Assembly (NCBI RefSeq): GCF_009659535.1
Contig: NZ_VJZZ01000011.1
Span: forward strand, 1-64,000
DNA length: 64,000 bases
Direction of reading: 5' to 3'
From: Aggregicoccus sp. 17bor-14
GTDB taxonomy: Bacteria; Myxococcota; Myxococcia; Myxococcales; Myxococcaceae
The notes under the pieces: generated by a model
What the model saw: the letters and a program-made list of their open reading frames with translations, nothing else
What the model was told of the DNA's origin: nothing
Databases searched by the model: none
Shown here: positions 17,401 through 25,152 of the stretch, one piece after another
Position numbering within the stretch: position 1 is the first letter of the stretch
Layout of the letters: every line of letters begins with the position of its first letter
Made by a program: the position numbers and the translations under genes

Positions 17401-17988
17401 CATCCGCCCGTGGGCCTCGAGCTCACCCTGGGCTCCGAGCGCGTGAAGGTGGAGCTCACCGGCCGCATCGAGGCCGTGACGGACGCGCCCGCGGGCTCGC
17501 TCATCCTCCAGCGGCGCAACGTGTCCACGGGGTGGAGCGAGTCAGTGAAGCGGCAGAAGGCGGCCCTGCGCGGGTACCTGGATCACCTCGTGCTCGCGGC
17601 CGCCGGGGTGCAGGGGGGCGAGGACTTCCGCGCCCAGGTGCTGGTGGCCGGCAACAAGCCCACGGCCTTTGGCGTCGGCTTCAAGGGGCTCTCCCAGGAG
17701 GCCGCGCGGGCGCAGCTCACGGTGCTCGCCACCGAGCTGCTCTCCGGCGTGCACGACTACCTGCTGCCGTGTGAGGCCGTGTTCCTCGCGCAGGGGGAGC
17801 ACGCCAAGGGGCGCAGCCTCGAAGAGTGCATCGCGGAGGTGGTGGGGGACGAGCGCGGCTCGCACAGCTCGCGCTATGGCCCCATCCGCCGCTTCGACCT
17901 CTACCCGCCGCCGAAGGACGCAGAAGGCCTCGTCGCCCGCCGCTTCGGGCACTTCTTCGCGCAGCTCGTCCCCGAGAGCGAGGCCTAG
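14443..17988 (+). CDS. recC: RecC subunit of exonuclease V
   Basis: The Chi-recognising, non-catalytic scaffold of the RecBCD helicase-nuclease, which processes double-strand ends for recombination and degrades linear foreign DNA. The 1181-aa protein starts MLRLVYSSHTEQLLQALV, the usual RecC opening, and contains RPMRAIPFKVVFLVGLGEG and the late LSLSALRRFLECPLQGY segment typical of RecC and related inactive nuclease folds. Residues about 373-390 (LPHPDPLPEGEGTL) are not RecC-like; they are encoded by an in-frame copy of the 36-bp repeat (15571-15608). ATG 14443 was chosen because homologues begin there; the frame is open further upstream. recB starts 4 bases after the recC stop. Confidence 0.9.
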   Translation: MLRLVYSSHTEQLLQALVQEVSAYRRTRGALEPVQLVLPNRNVEAYVRFGLAQESGIAANLEVHLLRRFVADLVSREEVRLVGAEELRTLVLGLLLDEERMARPEFGPVRAYLHAAGDSGDALDLRRFQLADQLSRLFEEYSFSRDAMLREWPRRVVLVDTPLAEAERWQRALWLELFGKGGVLERRGAGEGVRFTHPGALLETLRSEKLELPPRLFVFGISYVARVFQQVLGMLAQRTEVSVFTLNPCREFWEDVQSGRGARRLGAEALEREDPFSLSGEGDTPALRLWGRPGRENIRLLNELADCDFDEAFPEVPPAGSSLLRQLQGDILERAPVPVAPKGVEVDGSVQVLACPGNRREAEAVAEEIWALVGTQLPHPDPLPEGEGTLRKLRFNDIAVLVAGKDKEAYFSHLTAAFRACHDIPHNTVDLSFASVSRMAEGVGLLLAFPFGECTRPEVLRVLTHPAAVARFPGAQPEQWVEWCERLGVVHGADRTDHAQTYIDRDILNWDQGMRRLALGAFMTGARSENPSQLTLGLDTYFPEEHDRGSQTNAARLAMAVRSLIADARFARSAKLPLSAWARFLVALCEAYLAGPGEAEARELERCLSALRGLADTELGEQPVSYRIAYELAQKALSEVSGSRGQHLADGVVVATTRPMRAIPFKVVFLVGLGEGEFPAVDKRNPLDLRLAKPQAGDVSNRDQDRYTFLETLLCTRERLYLSYVSRDALTGEKLEPSPVVLELLQMLEQGYVGPGGRKRLVRTLPLHRHVGAERSRITSPEVHRESAAVALRRSLEAALGKGPLPELPALRRRLPPELRTRLDSLLGLCDGLPEGAAALPSREGPLRLSLSALRRFLECPLQGYAGFLLGLEDVEEGDVREREDEAFETASLDALVGLRSVFLEVVRGAPQRSGLKFEAAYGELAEGLARAARAPTGVFGQVERLGHLQLLKTWGDQLATSAARAARIGSHRFGGAQEGERVEHLHPPVGLELTLGSERVKVELTGRIEAVTDAPAGSLILQRRNVSTGWSESVKRQKAALRGYLDHLVLAAAGVQGGEDFRAQVLVAGNKPTAFGVGFKGLSQEAARAQLTVLATELLSGVHDYLLPCEAVFLAQGEHAKGRSLEECIAEVVGDERGSHSSRYGPIRRFDLYPPPKDAEGLVARRFGHFFAQLVPESEA
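15571..15608 (+). repeat. 36-bp palindromic repeat, copy inside recC
   Basis: The copy has a CCCTCACCC block and then CCCTCTCCC-AGA-GGGAGAGGG, a 9-bp inverted pair with a 3-base loop, ending GGGGAC. It is read in frame within recC without a stop. Confidence 0.85.
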
Positions 17989-17991
17989 CCC

Positions 17992-20900
17992 ATGGGCACC
18001 CCGCGCTACGAGAAGCCGGCCATCCTGGCCCAGATTCCCCGCGACCGGCCCTGCGTCATCGAGGCCTCCGCCGGCACCGGGAAGACCTTCACCCTCGAGC
18101 ACCTCGTCGTCGACCTCATCCTCGAGACCGACACGCGCATCGAGGAGGTGCTCGTCGTCACCTTCACCGAGCGCGCCACCGCCGAGCTGCGCCGCCGCGT
18201 GCGCGAGAAGCTCGAGGAGCTCCTGAGTCACAGTGGTGAAGCCGAGGGCGTCCCGGACGCGCAGTGCTGGACCCTCGGGCCCGAGCAGCGCCGGCGCATC
18301 CAGGCGGCCCTCACCTCCGTGGACGCCGCCACCATCTCCACCATCCACGGCTTCTGCCAGCGCGTCCTCTCCGAGCAGGCCTTCCACAACGGCCGGCTCT
18401 TCGGGGAGAAGCAGGTGGATGCGCGTTCTGCGTTCAGCGCCGCGTTCCTCGACGTCCTGCGCACCCGCTTCGCCCGCGAGCCCGAGCTCAAGGAGATGGT
18501 GCGGCTGTGGCTGGAGTCCGGGGAGAGCATCGAGTCGCTGGAAGCGCTGCTGCACCGCTGCTCCGTGGAGCGCGGGGCGCTGCGGCCGCGCTTCGAGGCG
18601 GCTGCGTTCCTCGCCGCGCTGCATGCGTGTCCGCTCTCGCCCGACGTGCTGCCCCTGTTCGCCAAGGAGCTGAAGGACGGGAAAGTGCACGCGGCCACGA
18701 GCAAGAAGCTGCAGGCGGTGCTCGCGGAGCTCACCGGCTGGTACGAGGGCGTGCGCGGGCGCCAGGGCGCCGTGCCGCTGCTCTTCGCGCTGGAGGCGGC
18801 GCTCGGGGCCCACGAGAAGTACCTGAAGGAGAAGCTCGCGGGGCTGGACGGCGTCTATGCGCGCCGGGTGCTCGCGTGGGTAAAGGAGCTCTCGGCGCAG
18901 GCGTGCAGCCCTCGCGCGGCGCTGGTGCACGCGATGCTGCCGTCCGTGCAGGAGCGGCTCGTGCAGCGCAAGCGCGAGCTCGGCCTCTTCGACTTCGACG
19001 ACATGCTGACGCTCGTGCGCGACAGCCTGCGGGGCCCGCGGGGTGATGCGCTCGCGGCGGTTCTGCGCGGGCGCTACCGCTACGCGCTCGTGGACGAGTT
19101 CCAGGACACCGACGAGGTCCAGTGGGAGGTGTTCCGCCGCCTCTTCCACGAGAGCGCCGGCAAGAGCGTGCTGTACCTCATCGGCGACCCGAAGCAGGCC
19201 ATCTACAGCTTCCGCGGCGCGGACGTGCAGACGTACCTGGAGGCCTGTCAGACCATCGTGGACTCGGGCGGCAGCGTGGTGAGGCTCGATCGCAACTTCC
19301 GCTCCACCGAGGCCGTCATCTCGGCCGTCAACCGCATCCTCGACCAAGGCGCGCGCCCGCCCTTCTTCGAGGGCGTCATCCAGTACCCGCACCCCGTGAG
19401 CTGCGGGCGCACCGACTTCGTCTCCGTGGGGCCGGACGGCGGGCCTGCCGCGCCCGTGCACCTCTGGCACTTCGTGGACGAGGGGAAGCTCTCGGCGGAC
19501 GGTGTCCGCGGGGCCCTGGGCCAGAAGATGGCCGAGGAGATCCGCGCGCTCCTGGACCCCGTGACGCCTGCGCTGAAGCTGCGGGACTCGAAGGGTGAGC
19601 GCGCGGTGAAGGCGAGCGATATCTTCGTGCTCACCCGCACGGAGAAGGAGGGGAGGGACCTCGCTCAGTGGCTGCGGGCCGCGGGCATCCCCGTCGCCTT
19701 CTTCAAGCAGGATGGCCTGTTCCAGTCCGATGAGGCCCAGGACATCCGCGAGCTGCTGCAGGCCATCGCCGACCCGGATGACCGCTCCGCGCGGCTGCGG
19801 GCCTGGGGCGGGCCGTTCTTCGGCTTGAGTCTCGAGGAGCTCGCCCGCACGCGGGAACTGCCGCCTTCGCATCCGCTCTTGTTCCGGCTCGCCGCGTGGA
19901 AGGCGCTCGCCGATGCGCGCGACTACGAGCGGCTCTTCTCGCGCATCCTCGAGGACAGCGGCGTCGTGCGCCGGGAGCTGTTCCTCGGGGCCAGCGAGCG
20001 CAGGCTCACCAACTACCTGCACCTCTTCGAGCTGCTCCTCGAGGAGGTGGGGCGCTCGCGCTGCGCGCTGCCCGAGCTCGTGCGCACGCTGCAGGCGTAC
20101 ATCGAGGAGCGGCGCAGTCCTCCGAACGAGAGCGGCAACGTGCAGCGCCTCGAGGGCGAGCGCGACGCGGTGCAGTTCATGACGATGCACAAGAGCAAGG
20201 GGCTCGAGGCCCCCATCGTCTTCCTCGGGGGCGGCTTCACTGCGTCCCCCACGGGCGATGTCGTCGTGTTCCACCAGGACGGCAAGCGCGTCGCGTGGAT
20301 TGGGAAGCCGGATGGGGAGCTCTCGCCCCTCGTGGACGCGGAGCGCCGGGCGGATGACGAGCGGCTGCTCTACGTGGCCCTCACGCGTGCGGCCGCGCGG
20401 CTGTACCTGCCGTACTTCGCGGAGCTGAGTGAGGCGGAGCGCGAGTCGCTCGGGGAGAAGCCCGAGGCGCCGCTCTCCGGGGCCTTCGCTCACCTCAAGG
20501 GCGGCTACGGCGTCCTCAACGCCCGCCTGCAGGCGATGATGGGTGCGGGGGAGGCGGGTCTCGAGCAGGGCTTCGTGCGTACCTACGTGCCCTGTGGGGC
20601 CCTTGCGCCCGTGTCCACGCCCGAGGAGGCGCTCGCGCGGTGGCAGCCTCCGCCCGAGCTGCTCGAGGAGCCGCCCGTGGACACGCGCGTCGGTGAGCTG
20701 CGCCGGCGGCACGCGGGCTTCATCGTGACGTCGTACTCGCGGATGAGCGCGGCCTCGAAGGGCGGTGTCACGAGCGACGAGGAGCTGGACGAGCTCAAGG
20801 CGGACCGCGAGGCGGCCTGGCCCGTGCTCTCCCCGGACGAGCTGCCCGGCGGCGTGGCTACGGGTCTGTTCCTCCACGAGGTGCTGGAGAAGCTGCTCGT

Positions 20901-21552
20901 TCCGTCCATTCGCGATGCCGTGTCCGAAGACGCGTGGGCCGCGGGCGTGAAGGGGCTGCTCGAGCGCGCGGCGCAGTGCCATGGCATCGAGGAGCGCTTT
21001 CTTCCGCACGGACAGCGGCTCGTGTGGAACGCGATGCGCACGCCGCTCGAGCTGACGGGTGGCCAGCGGCTGGACGGGATTGCGGGGGCCGCCCGCATCC
21101 TGCGCGAGGTGGAGTTCCTCTATCCGATTCCGGAGGCCTCGCACCCGCGGCTCGGTGGGAGTGCGCTCCCGGGCGCCCGCTACGGCATCGAGCGCGGGTG
21201 CGTGCGCGGCTTCATCGACCTCGTCTTCGAGCACGAGGGGCGCGTGTACTTCGCCGACTGGAAGAGCGACCTGCTGCCGCGCTACGACGCCGCGAGTGTG
21301 AGTGAGCACGTGCGCGCGCACTACGCCATCCAGGAGCAGCTCTACACGCTCGCGGTGGTGCGCATGCTGGGTATCGCCAACGAGGCACAGTACGAGGCGC
21401 GCTTCGGCGGCAGCCTCTACTGCTTCCTGCGCGGGATGGGGACGGATGTCGGGGCGGGGGTGTACCTGGCACGCGCTTCGTGGCAACAGGTGTGCGCGTG
21501 GGAGGAAGCCCTCCTGCACAACCAGGACTGGGGCTTGCCGCTCGCAGGGTAG
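17992..21552 (+). CDS. recB: RecB subunit of exonuclease V
   Basis: The 3'-5' helicase and only nuclease subunit of RecBCD. The 1186-aa protein has UvrD-like motifs: Walker A SAGTGKT (about 26-31), DEFQDTD (368-374), GDPKQAIYSFRGAD, and LYVALTRA. The C-terminal RecB nuclease domain keeps its catalytic residues: Asp1076 in GFIDLVF and the D1089-W-K1091 pair. It also has the final Tyr/Gln helix. ATG 17992 is 4 bases after the recC stop, and recD begins about 20 bases after the recB stop; all three are one operon. The length is close to the usual RecB length. No missing key residue was seen. Confidence 0.95.
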   Translation: MGTPRYEKPAILAQIPRDRPCVIEASAGTGKTFTLEHLVVDLILETDTRIEEVLVVTFTERATAELRRRVREKLEELLSHSGEAEGVPDAQCWTLGPEQRRRIQAALTSVDAATISTIHGFCQRVLSEQAFHNGRLFGEKQVDARSAFSAAFLDVLRTRFAREPELKEMVRLWLESGESIESLEALLHRCSVERGALRPRFEAAAFLAALHACPLSPDVLPLFAKELKDGKVHAATSKKLQAVLAELTGWYEGVRGRQGAVPLLFALEAALGAHEKYLKEKLAGLDGVYARRVLAWVKELSAQACSPRAALVHAMLPSVQERLVQRKRELGLFDFDDMLTLVRDSLRGPRGDALAAVLRGRYRYALVDEFQDTDEVQWEVFRRLFHESAGKSVLYLIGDPKQAIYSFRGADVQTYLEACQTIVDSGGSVVRLDRNFRSTEAVISAVNRILDQGARPPFFEGVIQYPHPVSCGRTDFVSVGPDGGPAAPVHLWHFVDEGKLSADGVRGALGQKMAEEIRALLDPVTPALKLRDSKGERAVKASDIFVLTRTEKEGRDLAQWLRAAGIPVAFFKQDGLFQSDEAQDIRELLQAIADPDDRSARLRAWGGPFFGLSLEELARTRELPPSHPLLFRLAAWKALADARDYERLFSRILEDSGVVRRELFLGASERRLTNYLHLFELLLEEVGRSRCALPELVRTLQAYIEERRSPPNESGNVQRLEGERDAVQFMTMHKSKGLEAPIVFLGGGFTASPTGDVVVFHQDGKRVAWIGKPDGELSPLVDAERRADDERLLYVALTRAAARLYLPYFAELSEAERESLGEKPEAPLSGAFAHLKGGYGVLNARLQAMMGAGEAGLEQGFVRTYVPCGALAPVSTPEEALARWQPPPELLEEPPVDTRVGELRRRHAGFIVTSYSRMSAASKGGVTSDEELDELKADREAAWPVLSPDELPGGVATGLFLHEVLEKLLVPSIRDAVSEDAWAAGVKGLLERAAQCHGIEERFLPHGQRLVWNAMRTPLELTGGQRLDGIAGAARILREVEFLYPIPEASHPRLGGSALPGARYGIERGCVRGFIDLVFEHEGRVYFADWKSDLLPRYDAASVSEHVRAHYAIQEQLYTLAVVRMLGIANEAQYEARFGGSLYCFLRGMGTDVGAGVYLARASWQQVCAWEEALLHNQDWGLPLAG

Positions 21553-21573
21553 TTGCAGTCGAGGGAGGGGAAG

Positions 21574-23718
21574 ATGAGGCAGGACAAGTGGCTGGTGCCC
21601 ACGGGCACCGCTGCCCGCGAGGTGGTGCGCGTGAACCCGGCGCTGGGGCGCCGCAACACCGTGCTGCCCGCGTTCCCCTCGTTCCTCCTGGAGGGTGCCT
21701 CCCAGTGGGAGGACGGGCCGGAGATGCTCCACCTCGCGTGGGAACTCGCCCGGTGCGCGCCGGAGGCCACGGCGGAGGAGTCCAAGGCCCTCGTGATGCT
21801 CGCCTTTGCGGCGCTGGTGAGCGTGCGCGAGGGCAGCACCCGCATGCCCGTGCGCGGGGAGGCGGGGAGGGCGTTCCTCGGGGCCGTGCTGGAGCGGCTC
21901 GGGGCGCATCCGAAGAAGGACCTGGAGGCGGTGCTCGCGCTCGTGGAGACGCTGCCCGAGGGTGTGCGCACGGTGCTCGGAGGGCCCGAGCGGCCGCTGG
22001 TGCTGGATGGACAGTGGCTCAGCCTGCAGAAGCTGCGGCACTCGGAGGACCAGCTGGTGGGGGCGCTGCGGGCGCGGATGACGCTGCCGCCGGTGCTCGC
22101 GGAAGGGGAGGCGAAGGCCCGGCTCGCGGAGGTGCTCGAGCGGCCGCCGCTCGCCGGGGGCAAGCCCCTGAAGCTCTCCGAGGAGCAGCAGCGCGCCGTC
22201 GCTACCGCCATGTGCCGTCCCCTCACGCTCATCACCGGTGGGCCGGGAACGGGCAAGACGTCCATCGTGGTGTCGCTCTTGCGCACGCTGGTGCGCCTCG
22301 GCGTGGCGCCGGAGACGATTGCCCTCGCCGCGCCCACGGGGAAGGCGGCGATGCGCATGGACGAGTCCGTGCGCGCGGCGCTGGGGTCGGTGTCGGAGCC
22401 CTCGGCCGAGGACACGCGGCTGCTCGAGGCACGGCCTCCCGCGCGCACGCTGCATCGGCTCCTGGGGTACTCGCCCTCCACCGACCGCTTCCTCCATCAC
22501 GCGCTCAACCCCCTCGCCGAGGACGTGGTCATCGTGGACGAGAGCTCCATGGTGGACCTGTTCCTCATGGACCGGCTGGTGCGCTCGCTCAAGCCTGGGG
22601 CGCGGCTCGTGCTCCTGGGGGACGCAGACCAGCTCCCCTCCGTGGACGCGGGTGCTGTCTTCCGAGACCTCGTCCCGGATGAAGCCCCTCCGTCGAAGCC
22701 CGCCCCAGCCAAATCCCCCACGAAGGCGCGCAAGGAGCAGCTCCCTCTCCCCCTGGGAGAGGGTTGGGGTGAGGGTGCGGGGTTCCCCACCGTGCCCCCG
22801 TCCGACCCACGCGCCGCCTCCGCCGTGCGCCTCACGCAGAGCTACCGCATGGACCCGTCGGACCCCGCGGGCCGCAACATCCTCACCGTGGCGCGCGCGG
22901 TAAAGGCGGGTCAGCCCGTGCAGCTCGGCGGGGAAGGGGACGCGCGCGCCGCCCTGCGCACCCGTGCGCGTGACCTCGCCCTCTCCGGCATGGAGGTCCT
23001 CGAGTGCGAGCCCGGGGGCACCGAGTTCCAGTCCCTCCTCGACCGCTGGGACACGGATGTCCTGCGCGGAGGCGGAGACCTCGACTCCCTTGTCCGTCGC
23101 GAGTACCGCTTCGGCCTCGAGGGCTGCGTGTCCGAGGACGCAGCGGACCTCGAGCGCCTCTTCCGCCGCTTCGAGTCCGCGCGTCTGCTCTGCCTCACGC
23201 GCAGCCCGAACGACCCTTCGGGCACGGGCGCCATCAACGCCTACTTCCACCGGCGCGCGCTGCGCCTCGCCACGGGCCTGCAGCGCCAGGCGCCCGAGTT
23301 CCTCCCGGGCGAGCCGCTGCTCGTCGAAGCCAACGACTACGACCGCAAGCTCTTCAACGGCGACCAGGGGCTCGTGGTGCGCGGCGTGGACCTCGCGGGG
23401 GACCGGCAGCAGCACTTCATGGCGGCTTTCCGCTCGGGCGACGGCTTCGTGGCCTTCCACCTCGACGGCCTGCGCGGCCGCATCCAGCACGCGTACGCGA
23501 TGACCGTGCACAAGTCGCAGGGCTCGGAGTTCGACCGGGTGGCGCTGGTGCTCCCGTCGCGCGACCTCCCGCTGCTCACCCGCGAGCTGCTCTACACGGG
23601 CATGACGCGCGCGCGGCGCTCGGTGGTCGTGGTGGGCGCCAGCGCGCTCCTGCAGACCGGCGTGCAGCGGGGCCTGAGCCGCTGGTCAGGGGTGGCGGAG
23701 AGAATTCGCGGGGCATAG
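21574..23718 (+). CDS. recD: RecD subunit of exonuclease V with an inserted repeat
   Basis: The 5'-3' superfamily 1B helicase of RecBCD. The 714-aa protein has Walker A GGPGTGKT (222-229), VIVDESSMVD (Walker B), and the C-terminal motifs AMTVHKSQGSEFD and YTGMTRAR. Between helicase motifs, at about residues 369-410, there is a Pro/Lys/Ala-rich and Gly/Glu-rich insert that contains a reverse copy of the 36-bp repeat (22741-22775); it reads QLPLPLGEGWGEGAG. It lies in a loop position after the Walker B region, so activity may be unaffected. ATG 21574 was chosen because GGGAGGGG lies just upstream. It is the last gene of the recCBD operon. Confidence 0.93.
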   Translation: MRQDKWLVPTGTAAREVVRVNPALGRRNTVLPAFPSFLLEGASQWEDGPEMLHLAWELARCAPEATAEESKALVMLAFAALVSVREGSTRMPVRGEAGRAFLGAVLERLGAHPKKDLEAVLALVETLPEGVRTVLGGPERPLVLDGQWLSLQKLRHSEDQLVGALRARMTLPPVLAEGEAKARLAEVLERPPLAGGKPLKLSEEQQRAVATAMCRPLTLITGGPGTGKTSIVVSLLRTLVRLGVAPETIALAAPTGKAAMRMDESVRAALGSVSEPSAEDTRLLEARPPARTLHRLLGYSPSTDRFLHHALNPLAEDVVIVDESSMVDLFLMDRLVRSLKPGARLVLLGDADQLPSVDAGAVFRDLVPDEAPPSKPAPAKSPTKARKEQLPLPLGEGWGEGAGFPTVPPSDPRAASAVRLTQSYRMDPSDPAGRNILTVARAVKAGQPVQLGGEGDARAALRTRARDLALSGMEVLECEPGGTEFQSLLDRWDTDVLRGGGDLDSLVRREYRFGLEGCVSEDAADLERLFRRFESARLLCLTRSPNDPSGTGAINAYFHRRALRLATGLQRQAPEFLPGEPLLVEANDYDRKLFNGDQGLVVRGVDLAGDRQQHFMAAFRSGDGFVAFHLDGLRGRIQHAYAMTVHKSQGSEFDRVALVLPSRDLPLLTRELLYTGMTRARRSVVVVGASALLQTGVQRGLSRWSGVAERIRGA
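22741..22775 (-). repeat. 36-bp palindromic repeat, copy inside recD
   Basis: Reverse orientation: the complement reads CCCTCACCCC-AA-CCCTCTCCC-AGG-GGGAGAGGG. It is in frame in recD and encodes LPLPLGEGWGEG. Local DNA beside it is also low in complexity. Confidence 0.85.
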
Positions 23719-23730
23719 AGGAGAGCGGTC

Positions 23731-24303
23731 ATGCGAAAGCCACCGAAGCCAGCGACCTACGCGGATCTCGAGGCGCTTCCCGTACATCAGGTGGGCGAGA
23801 TCGTGGACGGCGAGCTTTATGTCTCGCCGCGCCCTGCGTCTCGCCATGCGATCGCGGCTTCCGCACTGGGGGGCGAGCTGTTCGGGCCCTTCCATCGTGG
23901 ACGCAACGGCCCGGGGGGATGGTGGCTGCTCGACGAGCCGGAGCTGCATCTGGGCCCGGATGTCCTCGTTCCAGATCTCGCAGGCTGGAGGCGCGAGCGC
24001 ATGCCACGCGTCCCCGAGGTAACGTTCTTCACGCTCGCTCCGGACTGGATCTGCGAGGTCCTGTCTCCTTCGACGGCGAAGGTCGACCTGGTCCGGAAGC
24101 TTCCGAAGTACGCGCAGGCTGGCGTGCGTCACGCCTGGATTGTCGATCCCGTGATCAGGGCACTCGAGGTCTTCCGCTTGGAGCAGGGCCATTGGCTCCT
24201 GCTGTCCGCCTACGCCGGGGACGAGCGTGTTCGCGCAGCGCCCTTCGAGGCGATCGAGCTCGAGCTGGAGGCCCTGTGGCTCCCCGGGCCGGAGCAGGGG
24301 TAG
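23731..24303 (+). CDS. Uma2-type endonuclease-fold protein
   Basis: A 190-aa protein of the Uma2/DUF820 family, which has a PD-(D/E)xK nuclease fold and is abundant in cyanobacteria and myxobacteria, with uncertain natural function. Visible features are MxKPPKPATYADLEALP, the first acidic strand GPDVLVPDLAGWR, and EVLSPSTAKVDLVRKLPKYAQAGVRHAWIVDP. Thirteen bases separate it from recD and it may be co-transcribed with it. It converges on the SWIM gene, whose stop is 16 bases away. No partner toxin or transposase is visible. Confidence 0.85.
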   Translation: MRKPPKPATYADLEALPVHQVGEIVDGELYVSPRPASRHAIAASALGGELFGPFHRGRNGPGGWWLLDEPELHLGPDVLVPDLAGWRRERMPRVPEVTFFTLAPDWICEVLSPSTAKVDLVRKLPKYAQAGVRHAWIVDPVIRALEVFRLEQGHWLLLSAYAGDERVRAAPFEAIELELEALWLPGPEQG

Positions 24304-24319
24304 GGCGCTCGACGCCCGC

Positions 24320-25147
24320 TCACCTGCTGCGCGATAAGCGCTGCGCTGACCTCGGTTGGGGCGCGGCACGCCGGACTGCCTTCTTCCGCGCGCCCGTGCG
24401 CTTCGGTGCGGCTTCAGGCCCCGGCGCCAACTCGATGCCGAACAGCCCCTCCAGCGCCTTGCCCTGAGCCGCGAGCTTCGCGCGGGGGGCCTTTCCCTTC
24501 TTCGCGAGCCCCTTCGCCGCGCGCGAGACGAGCGCGCTGGAGTCCACCTGGCGCAGGGTGAAGAGCAGCTCGGGAGAGCGGTCCAGTCGCGCGCCCACGC
24601 CGTAGAGCACCGCCGCCACGTGCTTGCACATCCCCGCCCAGTCCGGGCACGAGCAGTCGAAGTCGATCTCGTCAGGGCTGGGAAAGAGCCCCTTCTTGCG
24701 GTCGCACAGGCGCTCCAGGAGCGCCGCGGGGAGCCTCCCCGAGAGCAGCTCCACCACGGAGGCCACCTGTCCCGCGCACCCGGTGCACAGCGCCTTCCAG
24801 CGCGCCGGGGGAAGCGGCTTCACGGTGGCCTTGACCGTGTACACCTCGGACCCGCTGACCAGCGCGTCCACCTTGCCGGGCTTCACGCACAGGTGCACCA
24901 CCGAGCCGTTGCGCACGTAGGTGCGGCCGCGCTCGAGGCGGCTGTAGAAGTCTGCGTACGACTCGAGGTGCGCGCACCAGCTCTTGCCCCACACCTCGCG
25001 GGCGATGGTGCGCCCCTCGAGCGTCACCGGCTCCACCACGAGCCCCTTCCTGCGCAGCGCCGCGAGCTTCTTCGCCGCCTGCTCGCGCCGCTGCGCCACC
25101 GGGACGTAGGGGGGAAAGCCGCCGTAGTATCCGCCGTAGAAGCCCAT
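24320..25147 (-). CDS. SWIM zinc-finger protein
   Basis: A 275-aa protein with the SWIM zinc motif C-x-C-xn-C-x-H, seen as FDCSCPDWAGMCKHVA at about residues 163-178. It opens with MGFYGGYYGGFPPYVPVAQRRE, a Gly/Tyr-rich start known from SWIM proteins paired with SNF2 helicases. The C-terminus (about 230-275) is very basic (KKGKAPRAK, KRTGARKKAVRR) and could bind nucleic acid. The ATG at 25147 lies only 5 bases after the stop of the SNF2 gene, so the two form an operon and probably work together in DNA metabolism. The exact process is not known to me. Confidence 0.88.
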   Translation of the reverse strand: MGFYGGYYGGFPPYVPVAQRREQAAKKLAALRRKGLVVEPVTLEGRTIAREVWGKSWCAHLESYADFYSRLERGRTYVRNGSVVHLCVKPGKVDALVSGSEVYTVKATVKPLPPARWKALCTGCAGQVASVVELLSGRLPAALLERLCDRKKGLFPSPDEIDFDCSCPDWAGMCKHVAAVLYGVGARLDRSPELLFTLRQVDSSALVSRAAKGLAKKGKAPRAKLAAQGKALEGLFGIELAPGPEAAPKRTGARKKAVRRAAPQPRSAQRLSRSR

Positions 25148-25152
25148 GGCCC

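Noticed and set aside
14416-17403. Open frame of 995 codons on the - strand opposite recC
   Set aside because: His/Leu/Glu-rich antisense frame without motifs.
17542-23511. Open frame of 1989 codons on the - strand opposite recC, recB and recD
   Set aside because: It is the mirror of GC-rich coding sequence. Its residues are Arg/Glu/Leu-rich without domains, while the + strand proteins have clear RecBCD motifs.
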